NCBI GenBank assembly: GCA_020633335.1
Contig: JACKDU010000008.1
Location: 186,001 to 250,000, forward strand
Source of the DNA: Myxococcales bacterium
GTDB lineage: Bacteria > Myxococcota_A > Polyangia > Nannocystales > Nannocystaceae
Reading direction: 5' to 3'
DNA: 64,000 nucleotides
The notes below the pieces were generated by a model, which worked only from the letters and a program-made list of their open reading frames with translations, did no database searches and had not been told where the DNA came from. A program made the translations under genes and the position numbers. This document shows positions 15,696 through 24,900 of the stretch, in pieces; within the stretch, counting starts at the first letter, position 1, and every line of letters begins with the position of its first letter.

Positions 15696-17303
15696 TCAGG
15701 CCGACCAGGGCCCGCCCTCGCACGGGAAGGCGAGCGCGGCGAGGGCCGCCTGCGCGCGCGCCCGGGTCTCGGCGACCGATCCGCTCGCGTCGACGACCCG
15801 GCTCCGCGCGGCGAGGGGCCCGGTCGGCGCCTCCCACTGCTCGCGGGCGTGGAGGTAGACCGCCTCGTCGGCGTCCGAGGCGTCGCCGCGGCGGGCCGCC
15901 AGGCGCCCGAGGATCACCGCCTCGCCGGCCTCGCACACGAGGAACGCCAGCGGGACCCCGAGCTCGGCCGCGAGCTCGGCGAAGGGCTGGCGCTGGTCGT
16001 CCGACTTGAAGTTCGCGTCGACGATCACCGGCTCCCCGGCGCTGAGGTGGGCGCGGGCCTCCTCGAGGCAGGCGGCGTAGGTCCGCGCGGTCATCTCCGG
16101 CGCGTAGATCCCCCCGTCGATCGCGTCGCGACCCGACTCGTCGGGGGCGAGGCCGGCGAGGCCCTTGCGGACGACGTCCGAGCGGATCGTCGCCGCCCCC
16201 CAGGGCTCGGCGAGGCCGGCGGCGAGGGTCGACTTGCCGGTCCCCGGGAGCCCGGCGATGAGGAGGAGCGCGGGCCCGCGCGCCGGATCGAGCTCGCGGA
16301 GGGCGAGGAGGAAGTGGCGGATCGACGAGCGCAGCGCCTCCTGCCGGGCCGGCGCCGGGATCTCGGGCTCGCTCGCGCGGAAGGCCTCGACCTTGCCGCG
16401 GACGCTCGCGCGGTAGGCGGTGTAGAGCGGCAGGAGGGCCGCCGCCTCGGCGTCGTCGGCGGCCTCGACGTAGCTGGCGACCAGCGCGTCGGCGTCCGCG
16501 AGGTGGCCGTGGTAGCGGAGGTCCATCACCAGGAAGGCGAGGTCGACCGCCGGATCGCCGTAGCGGAAGGCGTCGTTGAACTCGATGCAGTCGATGATCA
16601 CCAGCGGGTCGTCGACCCGCTCGGGGAAGAGGTAGACGTGATCGAGGCGGAGGTCGCCGTGGCTGTCGCAGGGGACCCCGCGGGCCGCCCGGGCGGCGAT
16701 CGTCGGCCCCTGGCGCGCGAGCTCGGCGTCGGTCGCCGCGGCCAGGCGATCGAGGAGCGCCGCCGGGATCCCCTCGAGGCCGAGGGCCGCGGTCTGGCTG
16801 AAGTTGTCGCGGCAGTTGCCGGCGACCGCGTCGAGGTCGCCGTGGGCGGCGATCTCGGGGCCGCGGGCGGCCTCGCGGTGGAAGGCGGCGAGGCGGCGCC
16901 CGAGGGCGGCCATCGTCCCCGGCGGGAGCCCGCCGCGGGCGAGCCAGGCCTCGAGGGTGCGCTCGTCCGGGAGGCGGCGCATGTGGACCACGTGGTCGAT
17001 CACCTCGCCCTCGCCGCCGATCTGAACATGTCCGTTGGAACATGTCACGGGGACCACGCCGAGGTAGACGTCGGCGGCGAGGCGGCGGTTGAGCGCGACC
17101 TCGGCCGCGCAGAGCTCGCGGCGGCGGGCCGGCGTCGAGTAGTCGACGAAGGCGAACTTGACCGGCTTCTTGAGCTTGAAGACGTGCTCGCCGACCAGGA
17201 AGACCACCGAGATGTGGGTCTGGATCACCTCGACACGATCCGCCCCGAGCCCGGGGTAGGCCGCGGGGGACGAGAGGGCGTCGATCAGCGGGGCGAGCTC
17301 CAT
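15696..17303 (-). CDS. fusion of aminoglycoside-phosphotransferase-like and AAA (P-loop kinase) domains
   Basis: A 535-residue two-domain protein. Residues about 30-300 resemble APH/choline kinase folds (FLVGEHVFKLKKPV, SHGDLRLDHVYLF, VIIDCIEFN). Residues 345-520 are an AAA_33-type P-loop kinase with LLLIAGLPGTGKST, IRSDVVRK and VIVDANFK. This bifunctional arrangement is widespread in bacteria, but its substrate is not established. The ATG at 17303 is preferred; an in-frame ATG at 17357 is possible. A degenerate TGTC palindrome with rare codons lies inside at 17029. Confidence 0.85.
   Translation of the reverse strand: MELAPLIDALSSPAAYPGLGADRVEVIQTHISVVFLVGEHVFKLKKPVKFAFVDYSTPARRRELCAAEVALNRRLAADVYLGVVPVTCSNGHVQIGGEGEVIDHVVHMRRLPDERTLEAWLARGGLPPGTMAALGRRLAAFHREAARGPEIAAHGDLDAVAGNCRDNFSQTAALGLEGIPAALLDRLAAATDAELARQGPTIAARAARGVPCDSHGDLRLDHVYLFPERVDDPLVIIDCIEFNDAFRYGDPAVDLAFLVMDLRYHGHLADADALVASYVEAADDAEAAALLPLYTAYRASVRGKVEAFRASEPEIPAPARQEALRSSIRHFLLALRELDPARGPALLLIAGLPGTGKSTLAAGLAEPWGAATIRSDVVRKGLAGLAPDESGRDAIDGGIYAPEMTARTYAACLEEARAHLSAGEPVIVDANFKSDDQRQPFAELAAELGVPLAFLVCEAGEAVILGRLAARRGDASDADEAVYLHAREQWEAPTGPLAARSRVVDASGSVAETRARAQAALAALAFPCEGGPWSA
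17029..17042. repeat. imperfect TGTC-N6-GACA palindrome inside a coding region
   Basis: TGTCCGTTGGAACA sits within GAACATGTCC...GGAACATGTC. The minus-strand codons ACA TGT TCC AAC GGA CAT GTT are mostly atypical here. Confidence 0.5.
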
Positions 17304-17415
17304 CGGGCGAGCCGAGGATCCGACGCCCCGGCCCGGGGGACAACCGGCCAGCGGCATTAATCGGCGAAAAGTTCTCGCGGCGGAGCGCCGCCTTCGTGCG
17401 GCTTCGCGGGCGCGC

Positions 17416-17421
17416 TATGCT
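17416..17421 (+). promoter_or_regulatory. predicted -10 element, leaderless start
   Basis: TATGCT ends 6 nt before the GTG at 17428. Confidence 0.5.
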
Positions 17422-17427
17422 CGCTCG

Positions 17428-18882
17428 GTGCTCGGCCCGCGCAGCGCCCTCGGAGCCCTCGCCTCCCTCGCGCTCGCGGCCGCCTGCGCCGGCGGGCCCC
17501 CGGGCGCGAGCGCGGCGACCGACGGGGGCGCGTCGTCGACGTCGTCCACGGGATCGTCCGACGCCTCGACCGACGCCTCGACCGCCGCGCCGGCGACGTC
17601 GACGTCGACGAGCACCACGAGCGCCACGAGCACCACGAGCGCCACGAACGCGACGAACGCGACGGACACGAGCACCGGCGACCCGCCGGAGGACGCGCTC
17701 GCCCACGGCTACACCCACCACCGCCGCGACGGCAACCGCCTGCTGGCGAGCCCCGCCGCGCTCCCGGACGCGGCGATCCTCGACCTCCCGCTCGCCGCGG
17801 CCCCGGCCTGGATCGTCGCCGCGACCGCCCCCTCCGGGACGATCTGGGCGGCGATCGCCGGCGACGGCGCGGCCGAGGCCTTCGCCGTGACCGGCGGCGC
17901 GGCCGAGGCGATCGCGATCGATCCGCCGGCGCTCCCGGCCGGCGAGGCGCCGCTCCTCGAGGTCGCGGTCGGCGGCCTCGCGCGCCTCCTCCGGGCCCCC
18001 GGCGTCGACGCTGGCCTCGCCCCGCCGGTCCCCCTGGGCGGCGATCGCCTGGCCCACCGCGACGCCAAGGGTGACCTCGTCGTCGTCGCCGGCGCCGACG
18101 AGCTCGCCCGCTGGTCGGTCGATCTCCTCGTCGACGGCCGCCTCGTGGTCGACGACGCCGGCCGCCTCGCCGCCCTCGCGCCGGCCACCGACGTCTACGG
18201 CCACGGGATCCTCGGCGACGTGATCGAGGGCGGCGGCCTGGTCTTCGTCGGCGGCGATCCGCCGGCGCTCCTCGGCGCCGCCGCGGTCCCGCCCCCCGCG
18301 GCGATCGAGGCGCTCGTGCCGATCTGGGGCGACATCGACGGCGACGGCGAGCGCGAGGTGGTGGTGACCGTCAGCGACGCGGCGGTCGGCGCCCGGATCG
18401 TCGCCTTCGCGGCCGACGGCGCGCTCCTGGCCGAGGGCCCGGCGATCGGCACCGGCTACCGCTGGCGCCACCCGATCGCGGTCGCCCCCTTCGGGCCGGC
18501 CGCCGAGCCGGAGATCGCGGTCGTCCGCACCCCACATATCGGCGGGATCGCCGAGTTCTACCGGCGCGAGGGCGCGTCGCTGATCATCGTCGCCTCGACC
18601 GCCGGCGTCTCCTCCCACCGGATCGGCTCGCGCGACCTCGATCAGGCGATCGCCGGCGATCTCGACGGCGACGGCCGCGTCGAGCTCCTGGTCCCCTCCC
18701 AGGGCTTCGATCGATTGATCGCGCTGCGGCGGGTCGAGCCCGACGGGGTCATGAGCCCCTGGGAGCTCCCCCTCCCCGCGCCCCTCGCCTCGAACCTCGC
18801 GGCCGCGAGCGACGACGCGGGCCTGGTCCTCGGCGCGGGCCTCGAGGACGGCCGGCTCCGCCTCTGGCTCGGCGGGCCCTGA
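17428..18882 (+). CDS. FG-GAP-like surface lipoprotein
   Basis: A 484-residue lipoprotein (lipobox LAAAC near residue 20). Residues 25-85 are a Ser/Thr/Ala linker encoded by ACG/AGC-rich repeats. The rest has FG-GAP/VCBS-like repeats with calcium-loop motifs GDIDGDGEREVVV and GDLDGDGRVELLV. These motifs suggest an integrin-like beta-propeller on the cell surface. No catalytic motif is seen. The GTG start is supported by the TATGCT hexamer just upstream. Confidence 0.8.
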   Translation: MLGPRSALGALASLALAAACAGGPPGASAATDGGASSTSSTGSSDASTDASTAAPATSTSTSTTSATSTTSATNATNATDTSTGDPPEDALAHGYTHHRRDGNRLLASPAALPDAAILDLPLAAAPAWIVAATAPSGTIWAAIAGDGAAEAFAVTGGAAEAIAIDPPALPAGEAPLLEVAVGGLARLLRAPGVDAGLAPPVPLGGDRLAHRDAKGDLVVVAGADELARWSVDLLVDGRLVVDDAGRLAALAPATDVYGHGILGDVIEGGGLVFVGGDPPALLGAAAVPPPAAIEALVPIWGDIDGDGEREVVVTVSDAAVGARIVAFAADGALLAEGPAIGTGYRWRHPIAVAPFGPAAEPEIAVVRTPHIGGIAEFYRREGASLIIVASTAGVSSHRIGSRDLDQAIAGDLDGDGRVELLVPSQGFDRLIALRRVEPDGVMSPWELPLPAPLASNLAAASDDAGLVLGAGLEDGRLRLWLGGP

Positions 18883-18948
18883 GGCGCCGGACGATGGCCT
18901 GCGGGGGTTTGCGCGCGGGTCTTCGCCGTGCGACGCTGTCCGATAGCG

Positions 18949-20304
18949 ATGTCGGCGTCGGCGCTTGAGGGGACGAGTTCGCGACGGCGCGCAGCGGCCA
19001 CGCTCGCGGCGATCCTCGTCGCGCCCTTCGGCTGCGCCGGTGGCGACGACGCGGGCGCGGACGACGCGTCGGCCGGGACCACGAGCGCGGGGGCCACCGC
19101 GAGCGCCGGGACCAATTGGCTGGACGCGTGCGAGTTCATCGGCACCGGCGGCTATTCGCTCTACGACGTCGCCCTCCGCGAGCTCGACGACCCGCCGGAG
19201 GCCCCGCGGTGGCGCCTCGACAACGCCACCTGCGAGACCGACTGGATCCACGCGATCGACATCACGCCGTCCGGGGTGATCTGCGCCGCCGGGCACCGGG
19301 CCCTGACCGATGACACCTGCGACTCCACCTGCCCGCTGACCACCTCGTGGATCCGCTGCTTCAGCCCGGGCTACGAGGAGCTCTGGGCCCGGAGCTTCGA
19401 CGCCGGGAGCGTGTCGATCGCCGCCCTCATCACCACGCCCGCCGGCGAGGTCGTGATCGCCGGCGCCCGCCACGACCAGGCGCCGCCCGCCGAGGGCTAC
19501 GACGGCGCCCCCTGGATCGCCGCCTTCGACCCCGCCGGGTCGCTCCTCTGGGAGGACGCGCCGCCCTGGTCGGGGGCGCTGCGGGCCGTTGATCGCGGCG
19601 ACGATGGCACCCTCATCGCGGTCGGCGATGTCCTCGTCGACGGCGACAAGAGCGACCTCTTCGCCGCGGCCTACTCCCCCGAGGGCGCGGAGCTCTGGAC
19701 AATGACCGAAGACAGCGCCGCCTACGAGGCCGCGCTCGGCGTCGCGGTCGACGAGCTCGGGCGCTCCTGGATCGTCGGCGCGCGCGGCGAGGATCCGCTC
19801 GCCTCGAAGCTCCGCGCCTACAGCCTCGGCTGGGGCGGCACCTTCCGCATCGGCCCCTACTTCTCGGCGGAGACGGCCCTGGTCGCCCTCGTCGACGCCG
19901 ACGGGGCGCTCCAGTGGATCGAGATCCCGCCGACGGCCGACGAATTCCCCTTCGCCTGGGCCGCCGCGGTCGCGCACCTCCCAGGCGGCGGGGTGATCGT
20001 CGGCGGCGCTCGGAAGGACGACGCCGACTCGCTCGCGCGCTACGACGCCGACGGCGCCCTGCTCTGGACAACGACCCAGACCTCCGAGGGGATCACCGCG
20101 CTCCGGGTCGACGAGGCGGGCGACGTCTTCGCGGTCGGCAGCGGCTGCGGATGCATGTTGGAGATCGACCCCGCCGACGGCGAAGTCGTCTGGAAGGAGC
20201 CCGGGCTCGGGAGCGACGCCTTCGCCCTGAGCCCCGCGGGCGAGCCCGTGATCGCCGACTACATCGCGGATGGGTGGTTCTACCCGCCCTGGAGTCGGTT
20301 CTGA
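18949..20304 (+). CDS. beta-propeller surface lipoprotein
   Basis: A 451-residue lipoprotein (lipobox PFGC near residue 27) with a short Ala/Gly/Ser linker. Repeated blades follow, such as GEVVIAGARHDQ, GTLIAVGDVLVDGD, ELWTMTEDS and GDVFAVGSGCGC. The pattern resembles delta-60/PQQ-like propellers found in many myxobacterial lipoproteins, including the one at 29201. The ATG at 18949 puts a compact signal peptide at the front. It converges on the next gene with six bases between stop codons. Ligand unknown. Confidence 0.75.
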   Translation: MSASALEGTSSRRRAAATLAAILVAPFGCAGGDDAGADDASAGTTSAGATASAGTNWLDACEFIGTGGYSLYDVALRELDDPPEAPRWRLDNATCETDWIHAIDITPSGVICAAGHRALTDDTCDSTCPLTTSWIRCFSPGYEELWARSFDAGSVSIAALITTPAGEVVIAGARHDQAPPAEGYDGAPWIAAFDPAGSLLWEDAPPWSGALRAVDRGDDGTLIAVGDVLVDGDKSDLFAAAYSPEGAELWTMTEDSAAYEAALGVAVDELGRSWIVGARGEDPLASKLRAYSLGWGGTFRIGPYFSAETALVALVDADGALQWIEIPPTADEFPFAWAAAVAHLPGGGVIVGGARKDDADSLARYDADGALLWTTTQTSEGITALRVDEAGDVFAVGSGCGCMLEIDPADGEVVWKEPGLGSDAFALSPAGEPVIADYIADGWFYPPWSRF

Positions 20305-20310
20305 GCGGCG

Positions 20311-21093
20311 CTAGAAGCGACGGATCGCCTCCGTCGTCATCCCGCAGCCGTCGACCTCGCCCGCGCAGAGGGCGACGCGCCCGAGGCCCAGGCGCCCCTC
20401 CTCGCCCGCGAAGAGGTTTCCTAGCGCGGTGACCTGGGCGCCGAAGTGGGGGCGATAGACGCGGTCGACGATCCCGCGGGTCTCGGTGATCTCGACCTCG
20501 ACGCCGTCGCCGAGCCGCAGGATCACGACCTGCCAGGTGTCGTCGCCCGGCTTCACGCCGACGAGGACGCCGACGATCTGCACCCAGCGGCCGACCCGCG
20601 CCCGCGCCTCGGCCCCGCTGCGGGCGATCGGCGGCACCGGCAGCGCGCCCTCGACGACCGGCGCCGGGGCTTCCCCTTCGGCCAGGTGGATCGAGCGCGC
20701 CCGGAGGTGGCGACCGCCGACCGCCTGCCCCTCGGGCGCGTAGGTCTCGCCGCGGACGATCACCCGCCGCTCGATCTTGTCGAGGTGATCGAGCATCGGC
20801 CGGTACGAGAGGATGTAGGTCTCGCCGTCGTCGCACTCGAGGGTGGTCGCCTGCAGGCGCTTGCCGCCGGCGATCCGCTCCACGTCGAGGATCCCGGTGA
20901 ATTCGCGGCCCTGCGCGTCGTCTCCCGCGACCTCCGCGACCTCCGCGGCCCCGATCGAACCTGCCTCTTCAGACATCTTATCCTCCCCCACGGGGGGCCG
21001 CGCGTCGCCACGCCCGGCCTCGCCGCCGCTCGGCGTGCAGGCGCCGACGACGAGCGCGGCCAGGGTCAGGGCGAGCGCGCGCGCGGCGATCAT
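20311..21093 (-). CDS. lipoprotein of unknown function downstream of proA
   Basis: A 260-residue lipoprotein (lipobox VVGAC near residue 19) with an acidic linker. The mature part is beta-rich (REFTGILDVERIAGG, TYILSYRP, RVIVRGETYAPEGQAV, WVQIVGVLVGV) and resembles two OB-fold-like halves. Two Cys near the C-terminus (ALCAGEVDGCG) may pair. Family not recognised. It follows proA by 23 bp but has its own TATCCT hexamer seven bases before the ATG, so it may be expressed separately. Confidence 0.75.
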   Translation of the reverse strand: MIAARALALTLAALVVGACTPSGGEAGRGDARPPVGEDKMSEEAGSIGAAEVAEVAGDDAQGREFTGILDVERIAGGKRLQATTLECDDGETYILSYRPMLDHLDKIERRVIVRGETYAPEGQAVGGRHLRARSIHLAEGEAPAPVVEGALPVPPIARSGAEARARVGRWVQIVGVLVGVKPGDDTWQVVILRLGDGVEVEITETRGIVDRVYRPHFGAQVTALGNLFAGEEGRLGLGRVALCAGEVDGCGMTTEAIRRF

Positions 21094-21100
21094 CGGGTCG

Positions 21101-21106
21101 AGGATA
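21101..21106 (-). promoter_or_regulatory. predicted -10 element, leaderless start
   Basis: TATCCT on the minus strand ends 7 nt before the ATG at 21093. Confidence 0.5.
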
Positions 21107-21116
21107 GCCCCCGCCC

Positions 21117-22436
21117 TCACTCGAGGTCGAGGTCGCGGTGGCGGAAGGCCCGCTTGCCGGGGCCGTACTCGCTCGCCACCTGGCCGCGCCCGCGGAGGAG
21201 CCAGCGGTAGGTCAGGAGGCCGTCGACGCCGACCGGCCCGCGGGCGTGGAGCTTGCCGGTCGAGATCCCGACCTCTGCGCCGAGGCCGAAGCGGTAGCCG
21301 TCGGCGAAGCGGGTGCTCGCGTTGTGGAAGACGTCGGCCGCGTCGACCCGGGCGAGGAAGCGCTCGGCCGCCGCCGCGTCGTCGGTGACGATCGCCTCGG
21401 TGTGCCGCGAGCCGTGGGCCTCGATGTGCCCGAGCGCGCCCTCGAGGTCGTCGACCCGGCGGATCGCCAGGATCAGCGCGCCGTACTCGGTGTCCCAGTC
21501 GGCGTCCTGCGCCGCGGCGATCCCGGGGTGGCGCGCCCGGGTCGCCGCGCAGCCGCGGAGCTCGACGCCGGCCCCCGCGAGCGCGGCGACGCAGGCGTCG
21601 AGCGCGACGCCAGCATCGGCGTGCCAGAGCAGGGTCTCGACCGCGTTGCAGGCCGCCGGGTACGAGCACTTGGCGTCGACGGCGATCCTCGCGGCCATCG
21701 CCGGATCGCAGGGGGCGTGGAGGTAGACGTGGCAGAGCCCCTCGGCGTGGCCCATCACCGGGATCCTGGTCGACGCCATCACGTGGTGGACGAAGGGGGT
21801 CGAGCCGCGGGCGACGATCAGATCGACGAGCGCGTCGAGGCCGAGGAGCGCCGCGAAGTCCTCGCGCCGCTCGAGCAAGGCGACGAGCGCGGTCGGCAGG
21901 CCGTGGGCCGCGAGGACCCGGTGGATCACCGCGACCAGCGCGCGGTTGCTCGCCAGGGCCTCGCTGCCGCCCTTGAGGAGGAGCGCGTTGCCGCTCTTGA
22001 GCGCGAGGCCGGCGATCTGCGGGACCGCGTCGGGGCGGGCCTCGAAGACCACGCCGAGGGTGCCGAGCGGGCACGGGACCCGCTCGAGGACGAGCCCCTC
22101 GTCGAGCTCGCGGCGGAGGGTCGGCGCGCCGAGGAGCTCGGGGGCGGCGGCGAGCTGGCGGAGGCCGTCCGCGAGGCTCTCGAGCTTGCCTGTCGTGAGG
22201 GCCAGGCGCGCGCGCTTCACCGGCTCCAGCGCCTCGCGCTCGGCCCGCGCGAGGTCCTCGCGGTTGGCGGCGAGGAGCGCCTCGCGGATCGCCGGCTCGG
22301 CGAGCGCGGCCGCGAGGTCGCGGAGGAGGGCCGAGCGCGCCCCGCCAGCGAGGCCGGCGAGCGCCGGCGCGGCCCGCCTCGCCGCCCGCGCGGCCGCCTC
22401 GATCGCCCCCTCGATATCACCTGCTCGATCAGACAT
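21117..22436 (-). CDS. proA: gamma-glutamyl phosphate reductase
   Basis: A 439-residue enzyme for the second step of proline synthesis, reducing glutamyl-5-phosphate with NADPH. Family signatures include GVVFEARPDAVPQIA, SGNALLLKGGSEA, the active-site Cys in YPAACNAVETLL, and the C-terminal FADGYRFGLGAEVGISTGK and GPVGVDGLLTYRW. The ATG at 22436 gives a GAGGG ribosome binding site proper spacing; an ATG at 22442 is also in frame. It lies 16 bp after proB. The first codons (TCT GAT CGA GCA GGT GAT ATC) are atypical for the window and form a degenerate TGTC-N6-AGCA element. Confidence 0.96.
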   Translation of the reverse strand: MSDRAGDIEGAIEAAARAARRAAPALAGLAGGARSALLRDLAAALAEPAIREALLAANREDLARAEREALEPVKRARLALTTGKLESLADGLRQLAAAPELLGAPTLRRELDEGLVLERVPCPLGTLGVVFEARPDAVPQIAGLALKSGNALLLKGGSEALASNRALVAVIHRVLAAHGLPTALVALLERREDFAALLGLDALVDLIVARGSTPFVHHVMASTRIPVMGHAEGLCHVYLHAPCDPAMAARIAVDAKCSYPAACNAVETLLWHADAGVALDACVAALAGAGVELRGCAATRARHPGIAAAQDADWDTEYGALILAIRRVDDLEGALGHIEAHGSRHTEAIVTDDAAAAERFLARVDAADVFHNASTRFADGYRFGLGAEVGISTGKLHARGPVGVDGLLTYRWLLRGRGQVASEYGPGKRAFRHRDLDLE

Positions 22437-22452
22437 GTCCATCCCTCAGAGA

Positions 22453-23619
22453 TCAGAGATCGGTGATCACCAGGTTGTCACGGGTGATCACCTCGTCGTA
22501 GCCCTGCCAGCCGAGGAGGCCGGCGATCTCCGACGAGTGGCGCCCGGCGATCGCCCGGCACTCGCCGGCGTCGTAGTTGACGAGCCCGCGGCCGTGCACC
22601 CGCCCGCTGGCGTCGCGGACCTCGACGAGCTCGCCGCGGGCGAACTCACCCTCGACCCGGACCACGCCGATCGGCAGGAGCGACGCCTTGCGCTCGACCA
22701 GCGCAGAGATCGCCCCCTCGTTGGCGATCAGCGCGCCGCGGGCGACCGCGCCGACCGCGATCTCGCGGCGGTGCTGCGATCGCCGGGGCCCGCCGCCGAT
22801 CCGCGTGCCGACGTCCTCACCGGAGATCGCACGCAATAGATTCGCGCCGTCGCCGCGGGCGATCAGCACCGGGAGGCCGCTGCGGCCGGCCAACGCGGCC
22901 GCGGCGAGCTTACTCGCCATCCCCCCGGTCCCGGCTGCAGATGTCCCCGCGGCCATCTCGATCGCCGCCTCGTCGACCGCCTCGAGCTCGGGGATCCGTC
23001 GGGCCGTCGGATCCGCGCTGGGGTTGGCGGTGAAGAGGCCGTCGACGTCGGTGAGGAGGACGAGGAGGTCGGCGTCGACCGCCAGCGCGAGGCGGGCCGA
23101 GAGCCCGTCGTTGTCGCCGAAGACCGGCGGCTGGCGCTCGCCGCCCGCGAGCGCCCGGTGCTCGACCAGCTCGCGGACGCTGACGCTGTCGTTCTCGTTG
23201 ATCACCGGGACCACGCGGAGCTCGAGGAGCCGCATCAGCGTGGTCCGCAGGCAGAGGAGGCGATCGCGATCGCCGAGGTCCTCCTGGGTGAGGAGGACCT
23301 GCGCGACCTTCACGCCCATCAGGCCGAAGGCCTGGGTGTAGAGCGCGATCAGCTGCCCCTGGCCGACCGCGGCGCAGGCCTGGCGGAGGCCGAGGGAGAT
23401 CGGTCGGCGGGGGAGGCCGAGGGCGACCTTGCCCATCGCCACCGCGCCGCTCGAGACGACGAGGACCTGCTTCCCCTGGCGCTGGAGGACCGCGAGCGCC
23501 TCGACGAGTCCGTGGATGCGGCCGAGGGCGATCCCGCCGACCGACGGATCCGTCACCACATGCGAGCCCATCTTGACGACGATCCGGCGGGCATCAGCGA
23601 GGGCGGAGCGGAGCTGCAC
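22453..23619 (-). CDS. proB: glutamate 5-kinase with PUA domain
   Basis: A 388-residue enzyme that phosphorylates glutamate to start proline synthesis. Residues 10-265 are the amino-acid kinase fold (RRIVVKMGSHVVTD, VVSSGAVAMG, PVINENDSV, FGDNDGLSARLA, LLTDVDGLF, GTGGMASKLAAA). Residues 290-385 are the PUA domain (LLPIGVVRVEGEFARGELVEV). GTG at 23619 places the first strand at the usual position. It forms an operon with proA. The normal Lys-x-Gly-Ser motif is present. ACA TCT GCA codons around 22945 coincide with another degenerate TGTC element. Confidence 0.96.
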   Translation of the reverse strand: MQLRSALADARRIVVKMGSHVVTDPSVGGIALGRIHGLVEALAVLQRQGKQVLVVSSGAVAMGKVALGLPRRPISLGLRQACAAVGQGQLIALYTQAFGLMGVKVAQVLLTQEDLGDRDRLLCLRTTLMRLLELRVVPVINENDSVSVRELVEHRALAGGERQPPVFGDNDGLSARLALAVDADLLVLLTDVDGLFTANPSADPTARRIPELEAVDEAAIEMAAGTSAAGTGGMASKLAAAALAGRSGLPVLIARGDGANLLRAISGEDVGTRIGGGPRRSQHRREIAVGAVARGALIANEGAISALVERKASLLPIGVVRVEGEFARGELVEVRDASGRVHGRGLVNYDAGECRAIAGRHSSEIAGLLGWQGYDEVITRDNLVITDL

Positions 23620-23864
23620 GGCCGCACTTATGCCACGCAGGGCCGCCCTTGGCGACCGCCCGCGCCGCCGACGCAGCGGCGACCCGCCGCCGACCCGCCG
23701 GACGCCGAGCGTGCATGTGCATACCCTCCCCCACCCGCCGACCACGCGCCCACCACCCGCCTACAGGAGCGCGCGAGCTCTGGCGCCAACCGGCCATTTT
23801 CGCCCGCAATAGCGGCCCCAGCGTCGCAATTGCGGCCGCCATCGGCGATAGTGGAGACGCGAGA

Positions 23865-24881
23865 ATGGGCCCGCCTCCCGACAGCGACCCGACGGTCGCC
23901 CAGCTCCTTGCGGACAAAGAGCGCCTCGAGCGTGAGCTCGCCGGCGCGAGGCAGGCCGCCGAGACCACGAGCCGGCTGATCGGCGAGCAGTTCATGCAGA
24001 TCGAGGAGACGATGATGCTCCTCGAGGAGAAGATCGCGGTCGAGCAGGAGCTGCGGACCAGCCTCGCGGCCGAGCTCGCGGCCGCCGAGATCCGCGAGGT
24101 CGAGCTCGCCGAGGCCCGGGCCCTCGCCGAGGAGGCGAACCGGGCCAAGAGCGCCTTCCTCGCCAACATGAGCCACGAGCTCCGCACCCCGCTCAACGCG
24201 ATCATCGGCTACGCGGAGCTGCTGGTGGAGGAGCTCGAGGAGCTCGACACCGACGAGATCGGCGAGGTCGTCACCCGGATCTCGGCCGCCGGCCACCACC
24301 TCCTCGGCCTGATTAACGACGTCCTCGACCTCTCGAAGATCGAGGCCGGCAAGATGGAGCTCTTCATCGAGGAGATCGACCTCGCGCAGATCGTCGGCGA
24401 GGTCCTGGCGACGATCACGCCGCTCTCGGACAAGCAGAAGAACCGCCTCCTCATCGAGCTCGACCCCGATCTCGGGCCCCTGCACACCGACGCGACCAAG
24501 ATCCGCCAGATCCTCTTCAACCTGCTGAGCAACGCCTGCAAATTCACCAGCGGCGGCGAGGTCCTGCTCGCGGTCCGCTGCCTTCATATCGCCGACGAGG
24601 CCTGGGTCGAGCTTTTGGTCCGCGACAGCGGGATCGGCATCGCCGCCGACAAGCTCGAGCGCCTCTTCGAGACCTTCACCCAGGCCGAGGCCTCGACCTC
24701 GAGCCGCTACGGCGGCACCGGCCTCGGCCTGGCGATCACCCGCCGCCTCTGCCTCCTCATGGGCGGCGACATCTCGGTCTCGAGCATCGTCGGCAGCGGC
24801 ACGACCTTCACGGTCCGCCTGCCGACCGCGGTGCCGAGCGCCAACCCGGGGTCGTCAGCCCCCGGACTTACTGTCCCCTAG
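23865..24881 (+). CDS. soluble sensor histidine kinase with N-terminal coiled coil
   Basis: A 338-residue kinase without signal peptide or membrane helix. Residues 15-95 are a long Glu/Ala/Arg-rich coiled coil. HisKA follows with His104 in NMSHELRTPLNAIIGYAE, then HATPase_c with N box NLLSNACKF, G1 DSGIGI, the F box FETFTQAEASTSSRYGG and G2 GTGLGLAI. No receiver domain and no adjacent response regulator were found, so it is an orphan. The ATG at 23865 is 12 nt after a GATAGT hexamer. The 245 bp upstream to proB hold no gene. The stop codon lies within a TGTC palindrome. Confidence 0.92.
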   Translation: MGPPPDSDPTVAQLLADKERLERELAGARQAAETTSRLIGEQFMQIEETMMLLEEKIAVEQELRTSLAAELAAAEIREVELAEARALAEEANRAKSAFLANMSHELRTPLNAIIGYAELLVEELEELDTDEIGEVVTRISAAGHHLLGLINDVLDLSKIEAGKMELFIEEIDLAQIVGEVLATITPLSDKQKNRLLIELDPDLGPLHTDATKIRQILFNLLSNACKFTSGGEVLLAVRCLHIADEAWVELLVRDSGIGIAADKLERLFETFTQAEASTSSRYGGTGLGLAITRRLCLLMGGDISVSSIVGSGTTFTVRLPTAVPSANPGSSAPGLTVP

Positions 24882-24886
24882 GACAG
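24871..24886. repeat. TGTC-N6-GACA palindrome across a stop codon
   Basis: CTGTCC-CCTA-GGACAG overlaps the TAG of the histidine kinase gene. The last sense codons GGA CTT ACT GTC CCC include three rare ones. It could also act as a small bidirectional terminator before the convergent gene. Confidence 0.75.
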
Positions 24887-24900
24887 GCCCCTGCGCGCGC

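Noticed and set aside
15598..19977. 1459-residue open frame on the minus strand
   Set aside because: It overlaps several real genes on both strands, is of biased composition and has no recognisable domain.
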